Of a DNA stretch of 64,000 nucleotides, positions 36,185-45,175 are shown in pieces. The number at the start of each line of letters is the position of its first letter. Within the stretch, counting starts at the first letter, position 1. Source of the DNA: Actinotalea lenta (lineage in GTDB: Bacteria; Actinomycetota; Actinomycetes; Actinomycetales; Cellulomonadaceae). The notes under the pieces were generated by a model. That model was not told the DNA's origin, ran no database searches, and worked only from the letters and a program-made list of their open reading frames with translations. The position numbers and the translations under genes are program-made. The stretch is taken from positions 2,755,946 to 2,819,945 of the forward strand of contig NZ_JAUQYP010000001.1 of the NCBI RefSeq assembly GCF_030586465.1, given 5' to 3'.

Positions 36185-37015
36185 GTGCGGTTCGGGTTCG
36201 TGGGCACGCAAGGTCCGCCGTCGGCGATGGTCGGCCTCGCGGAGCTCGTCGAGGAGGCGGGTTGGGACGGGTTCTTCACGTGGGACGCGTTGGCCGTGCC
36301 CGGGAGCGACGGATGGGATCCGTGGGCACTGCTGGCCTCGGCCGCGGTTCGCACGTCCCGGGTCCGGTTGGGCGCCATGGTCTTCGCACCGGCCCGGCAC
36401 GCGGCGGCGACGCTGGCACGGCAGGTGCAGACGGTCGACCACCTCTCCGGTGGCCGGCTCGTGCTCCCGGTCGGGCTCGGCGTGGACGACGACGCCGCGT
36501 ACTCCAGCCTGGGCCGCGAGATCTCCGTGCGCGACCGGGCCGCCGCGCTCGACGACGCGCTGGCCGTGCTGGAGGCGGCCGCGGAGGGTGGCTCCGTGAC
36601 GGTGCACGGAAGGTGCACCACGGTCGAGGACGTCACCTTCGCACCGGGCACGGTGCAGCGCCCTCGGGTGCCGGTCTGGGTCGTGGGGGCCTGGCCGAGC
36701 CGGCGGTCGCTGGAGCGGGCTGCCCACTGGGACGGCCTGGTGGTCCAGCGCCTGCGGTCCCACGACCCGGTGGACGACGAGGTCGTGCGGGGCTCGCTCG
36801 AGCTGATCGGTGAACGGCGGGAGGCAGAGGGCCGGATCGGGCCGTACGAGGTGGTGGTCAGCGAGCCGGTCCCCGAGGACCCGGCGGAGGCCGCGGACCG
36901 GGCCGCGGCGCTGGCGGACTGGGGCGTGACATGGTGGGTGCACGCGGACTGGGCTCCGGGCACCCCGCTGTCGGCGCACCTCGCACGCGCCGGGCTCGGA
37001 CCACCGACCATCTAG
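36185..37015 (+). CDS. LLM-class flavin-dependent oxidoreductase
   Basis: 276 aa luciferase-like TIM barrel. MRFGFVGTQGPPSA, AGWDGFFTWD, VRLGAMVFAPARH and LVLPVGLGVDD follow the usual order, with GAWPSRRSLERAAHWDG as the C-terminal flavin/phosphate region. The cofactor could be FMN or F420; substrate unknown. GGAGG lies 9 bases before the chosen GTG (another GTG directly precedes it). It is divergent from murA. Confidence 0.85.
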   Translation: MRFGFVGTQGPPSAMVGLAELVEEAGWDGFFTWDALAVPGSDGWDPWALLASAAVRTSRVRLGAMVFAPARHAAATLARQVQTVDHLSGGRLVLPVGLGVDDDAAYSSLGREISVRDRAAALDDALAVLEAAAEGGSVTVHGRCTTVEDVTFAPGTVQRPRVPVWVVGAWPSRRSLERAAHWDGLVVQRLRSHDPVDDEVVRGSLELIGERREAEGRIGPYEVVVSEPVPEDPAEAADRAAALADWGVTWWVHADWAPGTPLSAHLARAGLGPPTI

Positions 37016-37034
37016 TCGGGACGGCAGAGCCGGC

Positions 37035-37250
37035 GTGCACGTGGACGTGCGCGTGGACCTGGGCATCCTGCACCCCGAACCACCCGGACCCGGCACCCTG
37101 GAATGGACCACCGCCACCGGCCTACGCGCGCGCGTCGTGACCGGCAACAACGGCCACGCCACGGGAACGACCCACCCCCCGCCGAGCGACCCACCGTGCT
37201 CAACACCGCACCGGACGGTCTGGCGGTCATGTGCTGCCGACGGCGTGCTG
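37035..37250 (+). pseudogene. Decayed coding remnant, origin not firmly recognised
   Basis: From 37035 the plus frame reads VHVDVRVDLGILHPEPPGP then LEWTTATGLRARVVTGNNG to about 37200 with strong G/C preference in third codon positions, as in real genes here. Coding character then moves to the next frame (PTVLNTAPDGLAVMCC). It has no good start or intact end. The style resembles the central part of actinobacterial DUF222/HNH endonuclease proteins, but that is a weak guess. It fills most of the 37016-37300 gap. Confidence 0.4.
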
Positions 37251-37300
37251 CGGAGGGTGGGCAGCCGAGCGTCGGCAGCCGACCGGACGTGCCCGGCGAG

Positions 37301-37957
37301 TCAGCTCAGCGCGTCGTCGGCGTGCACCGCGCGCGCCGGCACGATCTCCGCGGGCGGCAGGTGCCTGGCCGGCAGCGTCGTGGGGCGCCAGCTCGCCCGG
37401 GTCTTCTCGAACTCCGCGATCTCGGCGTCGTGCTGCATGGTCAGGCCGATGTCGTCCAGGCCCTCGATCAGCCGCCACCGCGTGTAGTCGTCCACCTGGA
37501 ACGGCACGGTCACGTCCTCGCAGTGCACCGTGCGCGCTTCGAGGTCTACGGTGACCTGCGCTCCAGGGTGCGTCTCCAGGATCTTCCAGAGCAGCTCGAT
37601 GTCGTCCTGGGCGACCTGGGCGGCGAGCAGGCCCTGCTTGCCGGAGTTGCCGCGGAAGATGTCCGCGAACCGGCTGGAGAGCACGGCCCGGAAGCCGTAG
37701 TCCTTGAGCGCCCACACGGCGTGCTCACGCGAGGAGCCCGTGCCGAAGTCCGGGCCGGCGACCAGCACCGAGCCGGACCGGTAGGCGTCCTGGTTGAGCA
37801 CGAAGTCCGGGTCGCCGCGCCACGCGGCGAACAGGGCGTCCTCGAACCCGGTCCGGGTGACCCGCTTGAGGTAGACCGCCGGGATGATCTGGTCGGTGTC
37901 GACGTTGCTGCGCCGCAGCGGGACCCCGACGCCGGTGTGCTGGGTGAACTTCTCCAT
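37301..37957 (-). CDS. leuD: 3-isopropylmalate dehydratase small subunit
   Basis: 218 aa. [15 protein letters not shown] and [19 protein letters not shown] are the aconitase-swivel signatures. It works with LeuC in leucine synthesis. It lies 71 bases after leuC on the same strand, behind AGGTAGC before the ATG. Confidence 0.96.
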   Translation of the reverse strand: MEKFTQHTGVGVPLRRSNVDTDQIIPAVYLKRVTRTGFEDALFAAWRGDPDFVLNQDAYRSGSVLVAGPDFGTGSSREHAVWALKDYGFRAVLSSRFADIFRGNSGKQGLLAAQVAQDDIELLWKILETHPGAQVTVDLEARTVHCEDVTVPFQVDDYTRWRLIEGLDDIGLTMQHDAEIAEFEKTRASWRPTTLPARHLPPAEIVPARAVHADDALS

Positions 37958-38028
37958 CGCGCTACCTCTCAGGCGATCGGGCTGGTCGGGTGGGTGGTCG
38001 GCTCGACCGGGGTGGGGCGCACCGCCGG

Positions 38029-39477
38029 TCAGACCGTCGCCGGCTCGAGCGGGCTGCCGTCCGGTGCCTCGACGCCGTCGAGGTCGGCCACGGACGAGAG
38101 CGTGCCGCGGATGGCGGTGGCCGCGGCGACCAGGGGCGAGACGAGGTGGGTCCGCCCGCCCTTGCCCTGCCGGCCCTCGAAGTTCCGGTTCGACGTCGAC
38201 GCCGCGCGCTCCCCCGGCTTGAGCTGGTCCGGGTTCATGCCCAGGCACATCGAGCACCCGGCGTTCCGCCACTCGGCGCCGAAGTCCAGGAAGATCCGGT
38301 CCAGGCCCTCGGCCTCGGCCTGCAGCCGGACCCGCGCGGAGGACGGCACCACGAGCACCCGGACGCCGGGCGCCTTCGTGTGGTTCCGGAACAGCTTGGC
38401 GACCGAGCGCAGGTCCTCGATCCGGCCGTTGGTGCACGAGCCGATGAAGACCGTGTCCACCGGGATGTCACGCAGCGCCATCCCGGGGGTCAGACCCATG
38501 TACTCGATCGCGCGCTCGGCGGCGATCCGCGCGTTCTCGTCGGGGATCTGCGCGGGCACCGGCACGTTCCCGCTCAGCGGCAGGCCCTGCCCCGGGTTGG
38601 TGCCCCAGGTCACGAACGGCTCGAGGTCGGCGGCTTCGAGGACGACCTCGGCGTCGAACACGGCGTCGTCGTCGGTGCGCAGCGAGCGCCAGTACTCCAC
38701 GGCGGCGTCCCACTCGGCGCCCTCGGGCGCGTGCGGCCGGCCCTTGAGGTACTCGAACGTGGTCTCGTCGGGCGCGATCATGCCGGCGCGCGCGCCGGCC
38801 TCGATCGACATGTTGCAGATGGTCATCCGCGCCTCCATCGAGAGGGTGCGGATCGCCTCGCCCCGGTACTCCAGGACGTAGCCCTGGCCGCCACCGGTCC
38901 CGATCTTGGCGATGATCGCCAGGATGATGTCCTTGCTCGTCGTACCAGCCGGGAGCTGGCCGTTGACCGTGATCGCCATCGTCTTGAAGGGCGCGAGCGG
39001 CAGCGTCTGGGTCGCCAGCACGTGCTCGACCTCGGACGTCCCGATCCCGAACGCGAGCGCGCCGAAAGCGCCGTGCGTCGAGGTGTGCGAGTCGCCGCAG
39101 ACCACGGTCAGGCCGGGCTGGGTCAGGCCCAGCTGGGGGCCCACCTGGTGCACGATGCCCTGGTCCGCGTCCCCGAGGGAGTGGATGCGGACCCCGAACT
39201 CGGCCGCGTTGCGGCGCAACGTCTCGATCTGCGTGCGGCTGGTCGGGTCCGCGATCGGCAGGTCGATGTCCAGCGTCGGGGTGTTGTGGTCCTCGGTGGC
39301 GATCGTCAGGTCCGGACGCCGCACCGGGCGCCCGGCGAGGCGCAGGCCTTCGAAGGCCTGCGGGCTGGTCACCTCGTGCACGAGGTGGAGGTCGATGTAG
39401 AGCAGGTCCGGCGCGCCGTCCGTACCGCGACGCACGACGTGCGCGTTCCAGACCTTCTCCGCCAGGGTTCCTGCCAT
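38029..39477 (-). CDS. leuC: 3-isopropylmalate dehydratase large subunit
   Basis: 482 aa aconitase-family Fe-S enzyme. [35 protein letters not shown] and the Cys-X2-Cys in NAGCSMCLG supply the 4Fe-4S ligands. The ATG follows GAGAGGAACATC. It is divergent from an IclR regulator, the LtbR/NdgR arrangement that controls leuCD. Confidence 0.97.
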   Translation of the reverse strand: MAGTLAEKVWNAHVVRRGTDGAPDLLYIDLHLVHEVTSPQAFEGLRLAGRPVRRPDLTIATEDHNTPTLDIDLPIADPTSRTQIETLRRNAAEFGVRIHSLGDADQGIVHQVGPQLGLTQPGLTVVCGDSHTSTHGAFGALAFGIGTSEVEHVLATQTLPLAPFKTMAITVNGQLPAGTTSKDIILAIIAKIGTGGGQGYVLEYRGEAIRTLSMEARMTICNMSIEAGARAGMIAPDETTFEYLKGRPHAPEGAEWDAAVEYWRSLRTDDDAVFDAEVVLEAADLEPFVTWGTNPGQGLPLSGNVPVPAQIPDENARIAAERAIEYMGLTPGMALRDIPVDTVFIGSCTNGRIEDLRSVAKLFRNHTKAPGVRVLVVPSSARVRLQAEAEGLDRIFLDFGAEWRNAGCSMCLGMNPDQLKPGERAASTSNRNFEGRQGKGGRTHLVSPLVAAATAIRGTLSSVADLDGVEAPDGSPLEPATV

Positions 39478-39548
39478 GATGTTCCTCTCGTGCTCGCCGC
39501 ATCGGTGCCGGCGGCTCCGGTTGCGTCCGGGTTGATCGGCGTAGGTAC

Positions 39549-39577
39549 TTGCATCTCAGCCTGCGAGACGCCAATAT
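39549..39577 (+). promoter_or_regulatory. IclR-gene promoter and probable leuC control region
   Basis: TTGCAT (39549-39554) and CAATAT (39572-39577) are 17 bases apart, with ATG 39584 only 6 bases after the -10, so the regulator mRNA should be leaderless. The spacer carries TCTC...GAGA (39554-39568), which could be part of the autoregulatory operator shared with leuC. The leuC -10 could not be fixed. Confidence 0.6.
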
Positions 39578-39583
39578 CGACCT

Positions 39584-40306
39584 ATGGACAACTCTAGCGG
39601 AGTCGGCGTCCTGGACAAGGCCGCGGCCGTTCTCAGCGCGCTCGAAGCGGGCCCGATGACCCTCGCGCAGCTCGTCGCCGCCACCCATCTTGCCCGACCT
39701 ACGGCGCACCGCCTTGCAGTGGCCCTCGAACACCACCGCCTCGTGGCGCGGGACATGCAGGGTCGGTTCATCCTCGGACCCCGCCTCGGCGAGCTGTCCA
39801 CCGCGGCCGGCGAGGACCGCCTGCTGGCCGCCGCCAACCCCGTGCTCGCGGCCCTGCGCGACCACTGCCAGGAGTCCGCGCAGCTCTACCGCCGGCAAGG
39901 CGACCAGCGGATCTGCGTCGCCGCCGCCGAGCGCCCCACCATGGGCCTGCGCGACTCGATCCCCGTGGGCGCCACGCTGACCATGCAGGCCGGGTCCGCG
40001 GCGCAGATCCTGCTGGCCTGGGAGGAGCCGGACCGGCTGCACCGCGGCCTGCAGGGTGCTCGGTTCACCGCGACGATCCTGTCCGGCGTGCGTCGGCGGG
40101 GCTGGGCGCAGTCGGTCGCCGAGCGCGAGCCCGGCGTCGCCTCGGTGTCCGCACCGGTGCGGGGGTCGTCGGGCCGCGTGGTGGCCGCGGTGTCGATCTC
40201 GGGCCCGGTGGAGCGCATGACCCGCCAGCCCGGTCGGCTGCACGCGGGAGCCGTGGTGGCCGCCGCCAACCGCCTCACCGAGGTACTGCGCCGCACCGGG
40301 GAGTGA
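39584..40306 (+). CDS. IclR-family regulator (NdgR/LtbR-like)
   Basis: 240 aa. The N-terminal winged HTH reads MTLAQLVAATHLARPTAHRLAVALEHH; the C-terminal IclR effector domain begins RLGELSTAAG. Divergent placement from leuCD is that of NdgR (Streptomyces) and LtbR (Corynebacterium), which control leucine and related genes. Only a predicted leaderless ATG start is available. Confidence 0.9.
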   Translation: MDNSSGVGVLDKAAAVLSALEAGPMTLAQLVAATHLARPTAHRLAVALEHHRLVARDMQGRFILGPRLGELSTAAGEDRLLAAANPVLAALRDHCQESAQLYRRQGDQRICVAAAERPTMGLRDSIPVGATLTMQAGSAAQILLAWEEPDRLHRGLQGARFTATILSGVRRRGWAQSVAEREPGVASVSAPVRGSSGRVVAAVSISGPVERMTRQPGRLHAGAVVAAANRLTEVLRRTGE

Positions 40307-40335
40307 GGGCGGAGATCGCCGACCGGCCGTGATTC

Positions 40336-40740
40336 TCAGGCGTTCGCGTCGTCCCCGGTCTCGACCTCGACTGCGCCGTCGGCGCTTGTCCGCAGCGTCC
40401 ACGGCCCCGCGTCCAAGCGGTCCGGGTGCGGCTCGATGAGCGCCGACGTCGGTGGCTCGTCGGACCCGTAGGTCACCACGAGGCCGGTGGGGCGCCCGAG
40501 CTGGATCGCCTGGACCTCGTCCAGACCCTGGAACCCGGGCCGCACCACGCGCCGCACGCCCGGCTCGACACCCGAGCGCATCGCCTCTCGGACCACGCGG
40601 GCCACGGCCAGCAGGGCGAAAGTTCCCCACGGGGCCATCACGAACCACAGGGACGTCTGGCGACCGGCGATCTGGTCGCGGACGAGCACGGCGCCGTACG
40701 CCACGAACACCGCCAGGACGGCCCATCGCACAGCCCGCAT
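40336..40740 (-). CDS. Small membrane protein of unknown function
   Basis: 134 aa. Two hydrophobic helices (about 5-25 and 33-50) precede a soluble C-terminal part (FQGLDEVQAIQLGRPTGLVV, PHPDRLDAGPWTLRTS), which may form a PH-like beta domain. AAGGGGGAACG lies before the ATG. It converges with the IclR gene. No specific family recognised. Confidence 0.65.
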   Translation of the reverse strand: MRAVRWAVLAVFVAYGAVLVRDQIAGRQTSLWFVMAPWGTFALLAVARVVREAMRSGVEPGVRRVVRPGFQGLDEVQAIQLGRPTGLVVTYGSDEPPTSALIEPHPDRLDAGPWTLRTSADGAVEVETGDDANA

Positions 40741-41101
40741 CGTTCCCCCTTGTCCCCACGACGATCCCACCACGCCGCTCGCCCGTCCAGGAACGAAGGC
40801 CCCGGTCCGCGCCGCGGCCGGCGCGGTCTGGCGGGGCATGCCGATGTGCGCTCGGTGAGGCGCGCTCGCCGACGCAGTACCGGCGCCCCACGCGGCGAAG
40901 CAGTACTCAGACTGCGATCCGTGCGGGGCCGTCCACGCTGTGGGCGGCGATCCGCGTCCTCCACCCTGTTCGCCGCGCCAGCCGCTCTCGTCCGGCCCGG
41001 ATGGCATGACAGGGGCCCGAGCCGCCCGTGCATGCCCCGCACCGCCAGGCCGGCCAGGACCGTCTCGGCGGGTGGTGCGACAGGAGCCAGGTGGTACATG
41101 T
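40741..41101. other. Intergenic stretch without a recognisable gene
   Basis: About 360 bases between the small membrane protein and the repeats before tRNA-Glu. Open frames here are Arg/Pro-rich and lack family matches or starts with ribosome binding sites. I see no RNA or mobile element. Confidence 0.5.
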
Positions 41102-41140
41102 CTGTTCGGCGCCTCTGTTCGGCGCCTCTGTTCGGCGCCG
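41102..41140. repeat. Three 13-bp tandem repeats
   Basis: CTGTTCGGCGCCT occurs three times in a row (last base of the third copy is G). Each copy contains the palindrome GGCGCC, so the array can fold in several registers. It lies downstream of tRNA-Glu on the minus strand, next to a strong hairpin. Confidence 0.8.
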
Positions 41141-41148
41141 TCAGACAG

Positions 41149-41183
41149 TGACGCCCGGCCGGACTCGGTCCGACCGGGCGTCA
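41149..41183 (-). terminator. 35-base near-perfect hairpin downstream of tRNA-Glu
   Basis: TGACGCCCGG pairs with CCGGGCGTCA; after one C/A mismatch CGGAC pairs with GTCCG around a TCG loop. It lies 41 bases past the tRNA-Glu 3' end and is the likely terminator of the tRNA unit. Confidence 0.75.
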
Positions 41184-41199
41184 CCCCACACCTCAACGC

Positions 41200-41214
41200 G
41201 TTCGTTGCACGAAC
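41200..41214 (-). terminator. Small hairpin just 3' of tRNA-Glu
   Basis: GTTCGT and ACGAAC form a perfect 6-bp stem with loop TGC, ten bases from the tRNA 3' end. It may be a processing signal or a pre-terminator. Confidence 0.4.
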
Positions 41215-41223
41215 ACGCCGTCG

Positions 41224-41296
41224 TACCCCCAAGGGGATTTGAACCCCTGCTACCGCCGTGAGAGGGCGGCGTCCTAGGCCGCTAGACGATGGGGGC
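41224..41296 (-). tRNA. tRNA-Glu (anticodon CTC)
   Basis: 73 bases. Acceptor GCCCCCA pairs with TGGGGGT, followed by discriminator A. The anticodon loop CTCTCAC between CGCC/GGCG arms reads CTC (codon GAG). The T-arm is AGGGGTTCAAATCCCCT. CCA is not encoded. gltX lies about 9 kb to the right. Confidence 0.95.
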
Positions 41297-41303
41297 CAGG
41301 ACA

Positions 41304-41319
41304 CTCCCGTTGCCGGGAG
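41304..41319 (-). terminator. Hairpin between tRNA-Gln and tRNA-Glu
   Basis: CTCCCG and CGGGAG form a 6-bp stem with loop TTGC, between the two tRNA genes on the minus strand. It could terminate the Gln transcript or guide processing of a joint transcript. Confidence 0.35.
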
Positions 41320-41397
41320 CGACAGCGGACAACCATACCGCATGGGCGGTGGTCCGCCGACCAGTGTGACCGCCCGGCCGGGCCGGGACGATCATCG

Positions 41398-41469
41398 CTG
41401 GGGTACCAGGACTCGAACCTAGACTAAGTGAACCAGAATCACTCGTGCTGCCAATTACACCATACCCCA
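41398..41469 (-). tRNA. tRNA-Gln (anticodon CTG)
   Basis: 72 bases. TGGGGTA pairs with TACCCCA, discriminator G. The anticodon loop TTCTGGT gives CTG (codon CAG). The T-arm is CTAGGTTCGAGTCCTGG. In actinobacteria this tRNA is normally charged with Glu by GltX and amidated by GatCAB. Confidence 0.94.
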
Positions 41470-41651
41470 CCGGGGTATCCGCATCGGCGCCCCAGGAGTC
41501 ATTCTCCCTCGACGGCCGCGCGGCGTACCGGCGCACGATCGTACCGGAGCCGGACGGCGGCTCCAAACGAGGACGTCCCGGCCACAGCGAGGCTCCCCCG
41601 GTCGCACCGCCAGGTCGAGACCACGTCGTCCGCTGTGCAACGATGCCGGGC

Positions 41652-43451
41652 GTGACCACCCGTCCCGAGATCGCCGGCACGCTCGGGGTGGTCGCCTCCT
41701 CGCACTGGTTGGCCTCGACCACCGGCATGGGCGTGCTCGAGCGTGGCGGCAACGCGTTCGACGCGGCCGTGGCCGCCGGGCTCGTGCTGCACGTCGTGGA
41801 ACCGCACCTCAACGGCCTGGGCGGGGACGTCCCGCTGGTGGGCTGCCGTGCGGGCGGGGAACCGTTCGTGCTGTGCGGGCAGGGCACCTCGCCCGCGGCC
41901 GCGACCCCAGAAGCCTTCACGGAGCTGGGCCTCGACGTCGTCCCGGGCACCGGCTACCTGGCGGCCGTGGTCCCCGGGGCGTTCGGCACCTGGATGGACC
42001 TGCTCGCGCGGTACGGCACCTGGCACGTGCGCGACGTGCTCGAGCCCGCGATCGGGTACGCCGCCGACGGCCACCCCCTGCTGCCCGCAGCCTCGGCCGC
42101 GATCGGCAGGCTCGCGCCCACCTTCACCGAGCACTGGACCTCCTCGGCGCGCACCTGGCTGCCCCAGGGCGAGGTGCCGCCGCCCGGCTCCCGGTTCCGC
42201 AACCCGGTCCTGGCCCGCACGCTGCAGGCGCTGGTCCGCGAGGCAGAGGCCGCCGGCGTCGACCGCGAAGCCCAGATCGAGGCGGCTCGTACGGCCTTCT
42301 ACTCCGGCTTCGTCGCCGAGCGCATCGCCGACGCCGTCCGGGAGCCCGCGATGGACTCCTCCGGCACCGCGCACGCCGGTCTGCTCACCGCCGACGACCT
42401 CGCCACCTGGCGGGTGCGCGAAGAACCACCGGTCACCGCCGAGGTGTTCGGGCGCACGATCGCCAAGACGGGACCCTGGGGCCAGGGACCGGTACTGCTC
42501 CAGCAGCTCCTCGTGCTCGAGGGCATGGACCTCGCGGACACGCTGCCCACGAGTGCCGAGCTCATCCACACGGTCGTGGAGTCGACCAAGCTCGCGCTGG
42601 CGGACCGGGACGCGTGGTACGGCGACCCCGACCACACCGATGTCCCCCTCGACACGCTGCTGTCCCGGGAGTACGCCGACCAGCGCCGCCGTCTCATCGG
42701 CTCCGAGGCGTCCGCCGAGCTGCGCCCGGGCTCCCCCGACGGCCGCACACCCCGCCTGCCGCGCCTGGTGCTCGACGCGCTCGATGCGGACGGAGCCGGG
42801 ACGGGCACGGGTCGTGCGGCGGCCGGCGGCACCGGCGAGCCCACGTTCGGCGCCGGCGACCCGCCGCGCGGGGACACCTGCCACCTCGACGTCGTGGATC
42901 GTTGGGGGAACACCGTCGCGGTCACCCCGAGCGGCGGCTGGTTGCAGTCGTCCCCGGTCATCCCCGGGCTCGGCTTCGCCCTGCCGACCCGCGCCCAGAT
43001 GTTCTGGCTCGAGCCCGGTCTGGCCACGACGCTCGGACCGCGCCGACGCCCACGCACCACCCTGAGTCCGACCCTGGTGCTGCGCGACGGCACCCCGGAG
43101 CTGGCCTGCGGCACGCCTGGCGGTGACATGCAGGACCAGTGGCAGGTGCCCTTCCTGCTGCGCCACCTGCTGGGCGGCCGGGACCTGCAGGCCGCGATCG
43201 ACGGTCCCATGTGGCACACCACGCACCACGTCGCGTCCTTCGAGCCGCGCACCGTCGAGGTGCTGGGCCTGCACGTCGAGGAGCGCGTGGGCGCCGACGT
43301 GATCGCCGACCTGCGGCGCCGCGGGCACCGCGTGACCGTGACCGGACCCTGGTCGCTCGGCCGGCTGTCCGCGGCCGGGACCAGACCCGACGGACTGCTG
43401 CACGGCGGCGCGACCTCGAGGGGCGCCCAGGCGTACGCGGTGGGCCGGTGA
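41652..43451 (+). CDS. Gamma-glutamyltransferase-family hydrolase
   Basis: 599 aa Ntn-hydrolase. GNAFDAAVAAGLVLHVVEPH and GPVLLQQLLVLEGM are GGT-family motifs. GDTCHLDVVDRWGNTVAVT holds the self-cleavage nucleophile Thr (about residue 409). There is no signal peptide, unlike periplasmic GGT, so it may be a cytoplasmic GGT-like amidohydrolase. The GTG was chosen because AACGAT lies 7 bases upstream; ATG 41643 overlaps that hexamer. The stop overlaps the transporter start (GTGA). Confidence 0.85.
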   Translation: MTTRPEIAGTLGVVASSHWLASTTGMGVLERGGNAFDAAVAAGLVLHVVEPHLNGLGGDVPLVGCRAGGEPFVLCGQGTSPAAATPEAFTELGLDVVPGTGYLAAVVPGAFGTWMDLLARYGTWHVRDVLEPAIGYAADGHPLLPAASAAIGRLAPTFTEHWTSSARTWLPQGEVPPPGSRFRNPVLARTLQALVREAEAAGVDREAQIEAARTAFYSGFVAERIADAVREPAMDSSGTAHAGLLTADDLATWRVREEPPVTAEVFGRTIAKTGPWGQGPVLLQQLLVLEGMDLADTLPTSAELIHTVVESTKLALADRDAWYGDPDHTDVPLDTLLSREYADQRRRLIGSEASAELRPGSPDGRTPRLPRLVLDALDADGAGTGTGRAAAGGTGEPTFGAGDPPRGDTCHLDVVDRWGNTVAVTPSGGWLQSSPVIPGLGFALPTRAQMFWLEPGLATTLGPRRRPRTTLSPTLVLRDGTPELACGTPGGDMQDQWQVPFLLRHLLGGRDLQAAIDGPMWHTTHHVASFEPRTVEVLGLHVEERVGADVIADLRRRGHRVTVTGPWSLGRLSAAGTRPDGLLHGGATSRGAQAYAVGR

Positions 43452-44227
43452 CCGACCTGTCCTGGCTCGACCTCATCGGCGTGCTGCTCGCCGGCCTCGC
43501 GGCCGGCACCGTGAACACCATCGTCGGCGCCGGCACCCTGGTGACCTTCCCGGTGCTGGTGGCCTTCGGGGTCCCCCCGCTGGTCGCCAACGCCTCCAAC
43601 ACCGTCGGGCTCGTCCCGGGCGCGGTGACGGGCGCGTGGGGCTACCGCCGCGAGCTCGCCGGGCACTGGCCGCAGGTGATCCGGATGGCCCTGCTGTCCG
43701 CCGTCGGCGGGATCGCCGGGTCGCTGCTCGTGGTGACGGCACCGCCGGGCACCTTCACGGCCGTCGTGCCGTGGCTCCTGGTGGTCGCGGCCGTGCTCGC
43801 CGCCGTCCAGCCGCGGGTTGCGCGGGCTCTGCGGCGGCACTCCGAGCACGAGCACGGCGCCGCCGAGACGGCCCCGCTCTCGCTTGGCCTCGCCCTCGGC
43901 ATCACCGCGACGGGGGTCTACGGCGGATACTTCGGCGCGGCGCAGGGCGTCGTCCTGATCTCCCTGCTGGGCATCGCGTGGAGCACGGACCTGCAGCGCG
44001 CCAACGGCGCGAAGAACGTCCTGGCCGGGACCGCGAACGTCGTAGGCGCCGTCGTCTTCATCCTCGGCGGGATCGTGAACTGGAAGATCGCCGGGCTGGT
44101 CGCGGTCGGCTCGGCGCTCGGCGGCGTGCTCGGCGCCCGGGTCGGGCGACGCATCCCCGCGCCCGTGCTGCGCGGGATCATCGTGGTCGCGGCACTGGTC
44201 GCCGCCTTCGCCCTCTGGTTCGGCTGA
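43448..44227 (+). CDS. TauE/SafE-family membrane transporter
   Basis: 259 aa with about eight helices. GLAAGTVNTIVGAGTLVTFP and GYFGAAQGVVLISLLG are the two family repeats. These proteins export sulfite or organic acids. Translational overlap with the GGT-like gene suggests a shared substrate pathway, perhaps export of a released acid; this is inference. Confidence 0.88.
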   Translation: MTDLSWLDLIGVLLAGLAAGTVNTIVGAGTLVTFPVLVAFGVPPLVANASNTVGLVPGAVTGAWGYRRELAGHWPQVIRMALLSAVGGIAGSLLVVTAPPGTFTAVVPWLLVVAAVLAAVQPRVARALRRHSEHEHGAAETAPLSLGLALGITATGVYGGYFGAAQGVVLISLLGIAWSTDLQRANGAKNVLAGTANVVGAVVFILGGIVNWKIAGLVAVGSALGGVLGARVGRRIPAPVLRGIIVVAALVAAFALWFG

Positions 44228-44277
44228 CAGGCGCTGCAACGGTCAGGACCACCCGCCCGGTGTGTGACCATCGAGCC

Positions 44278-45174
44278 GTGCTCCTGCCCACCTCCGCGCC
44301 CGTCGACGTGGTGCGCACGCTGGCCGCGTTTCGGCACGGTCCGTACGACCCCGCGTTCCGGGTGATCGACGGTGTGGTGTGGCGCGCCACGCGACGGCCC
44401 ACCGGCCCCGCCACGCTGCGCCTGCGGCAGGTCGCCCCGGACCGGGTGGACGCCGCCGCGTGGGGCCCTGGGGCCGACGACGCCCTCGCGGCCTTGCCGG
44501 ACCTGCTCGGCGAGCACGACGACCCCGCAGGCTTCGAGCCACCTCCCGGACCCGTCCGTACCGCCTGGCAGCGCTCGGTCCGGGTCCGGATCGGCCGGTC
44601 CAGGCTGGTGCTCGAGTCACTCGTGCCGGTGGTCCTCGAGCAGCGCGTCGTGGTGAGCACGGCACACCACGCGTGGGGGTGGCTGCTGCACACGCACGGC
44701 ACGGCGGCCCCGGGCCCCGCCCCGGACGGGATGCGCGTCGCCCCGACACGCGAGGGGTGGGCGGGCGTCCCGGTGTGGGACTTCCACCGGGCCGGGGTCG
44801 ACCCCCGGCGAGCGCGCGTCGTGGTCGCGGCCGCCCGGCTGGGGCCGCGCCTGGAGGAGGCCACCGGCCTCGACGCCGTCGGCGCGCTCGCCCGCCTCCA
44901 GCACGTGCCGGGCGTCGGCCCCTGGACGGCCGCGAAGGTCGCACAGCGCGCGTTCGGCGACCCGGATGCCGTGCACGTCGGGGACTTCCACCTGCCCGGC
45001 CAGGTCGGATGGGCGCTGACCGGACGGCGCACCGACGACGCGGGCATGCTCGCGCTGCTCGAGCCTTTCCGCGGGCATCGCTGGCGGGTGGTCCACCACC
45101 TGCTCGCCGCCGGACTCGCTCGGGCGCCGCGCCGTGGCCCCCGTCTGCCCGTCGAGGACCACCGCCACCGCTGA
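44278..45174 (+). CDS. AlkA-like DNA-3-methyladenine glycosylase
   Basis: 298 aa. The HhH-GPD motif LQHVPGVGPWTAAKVAQRAFG is followed by DAVHVGDFHLP with the catalytic Asp. The N-terminal part is AlkA-like. It removes alkylated bases; the Ada/Ogt gene is 1 kb away. The GTG is 6 bases after GACCAT. Confidence 0.85.
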   Translation: MLLPTSAPVDVVRTLAAFRHGPYDPAFRVIDGVVWRATRRPTGPATLRLRQVAPDRVDAAAWGPGADDALAALPDLLGEHDDPAGFEPPPGPVRTAWQRSVRVRIGRSRLVLESLVPVVLEQRVVVSTAHHAWGWLLHTHGTAAPGPAPDGMRVAPTREGWAGVPVWDFHRAGVDPRRARVVVAAARLGPRLEEATGLDAVGALARLQHVPGVGPWTAAKVAQRAFGDPDAVHVGDFHLPGQVGWALTGRRTDDAGMLALLEPFRGHRWRVVHHLLAAGLARAPRRGPRLPVEDHRHR

Positions 45175-45175
45175 C

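Noticed and set aside
41102-41183. Integrative-element attachment site at the tRNA genes
   Set aside because: No integrase, no duplicated tRNA 3' end and no foreign composition nearby.
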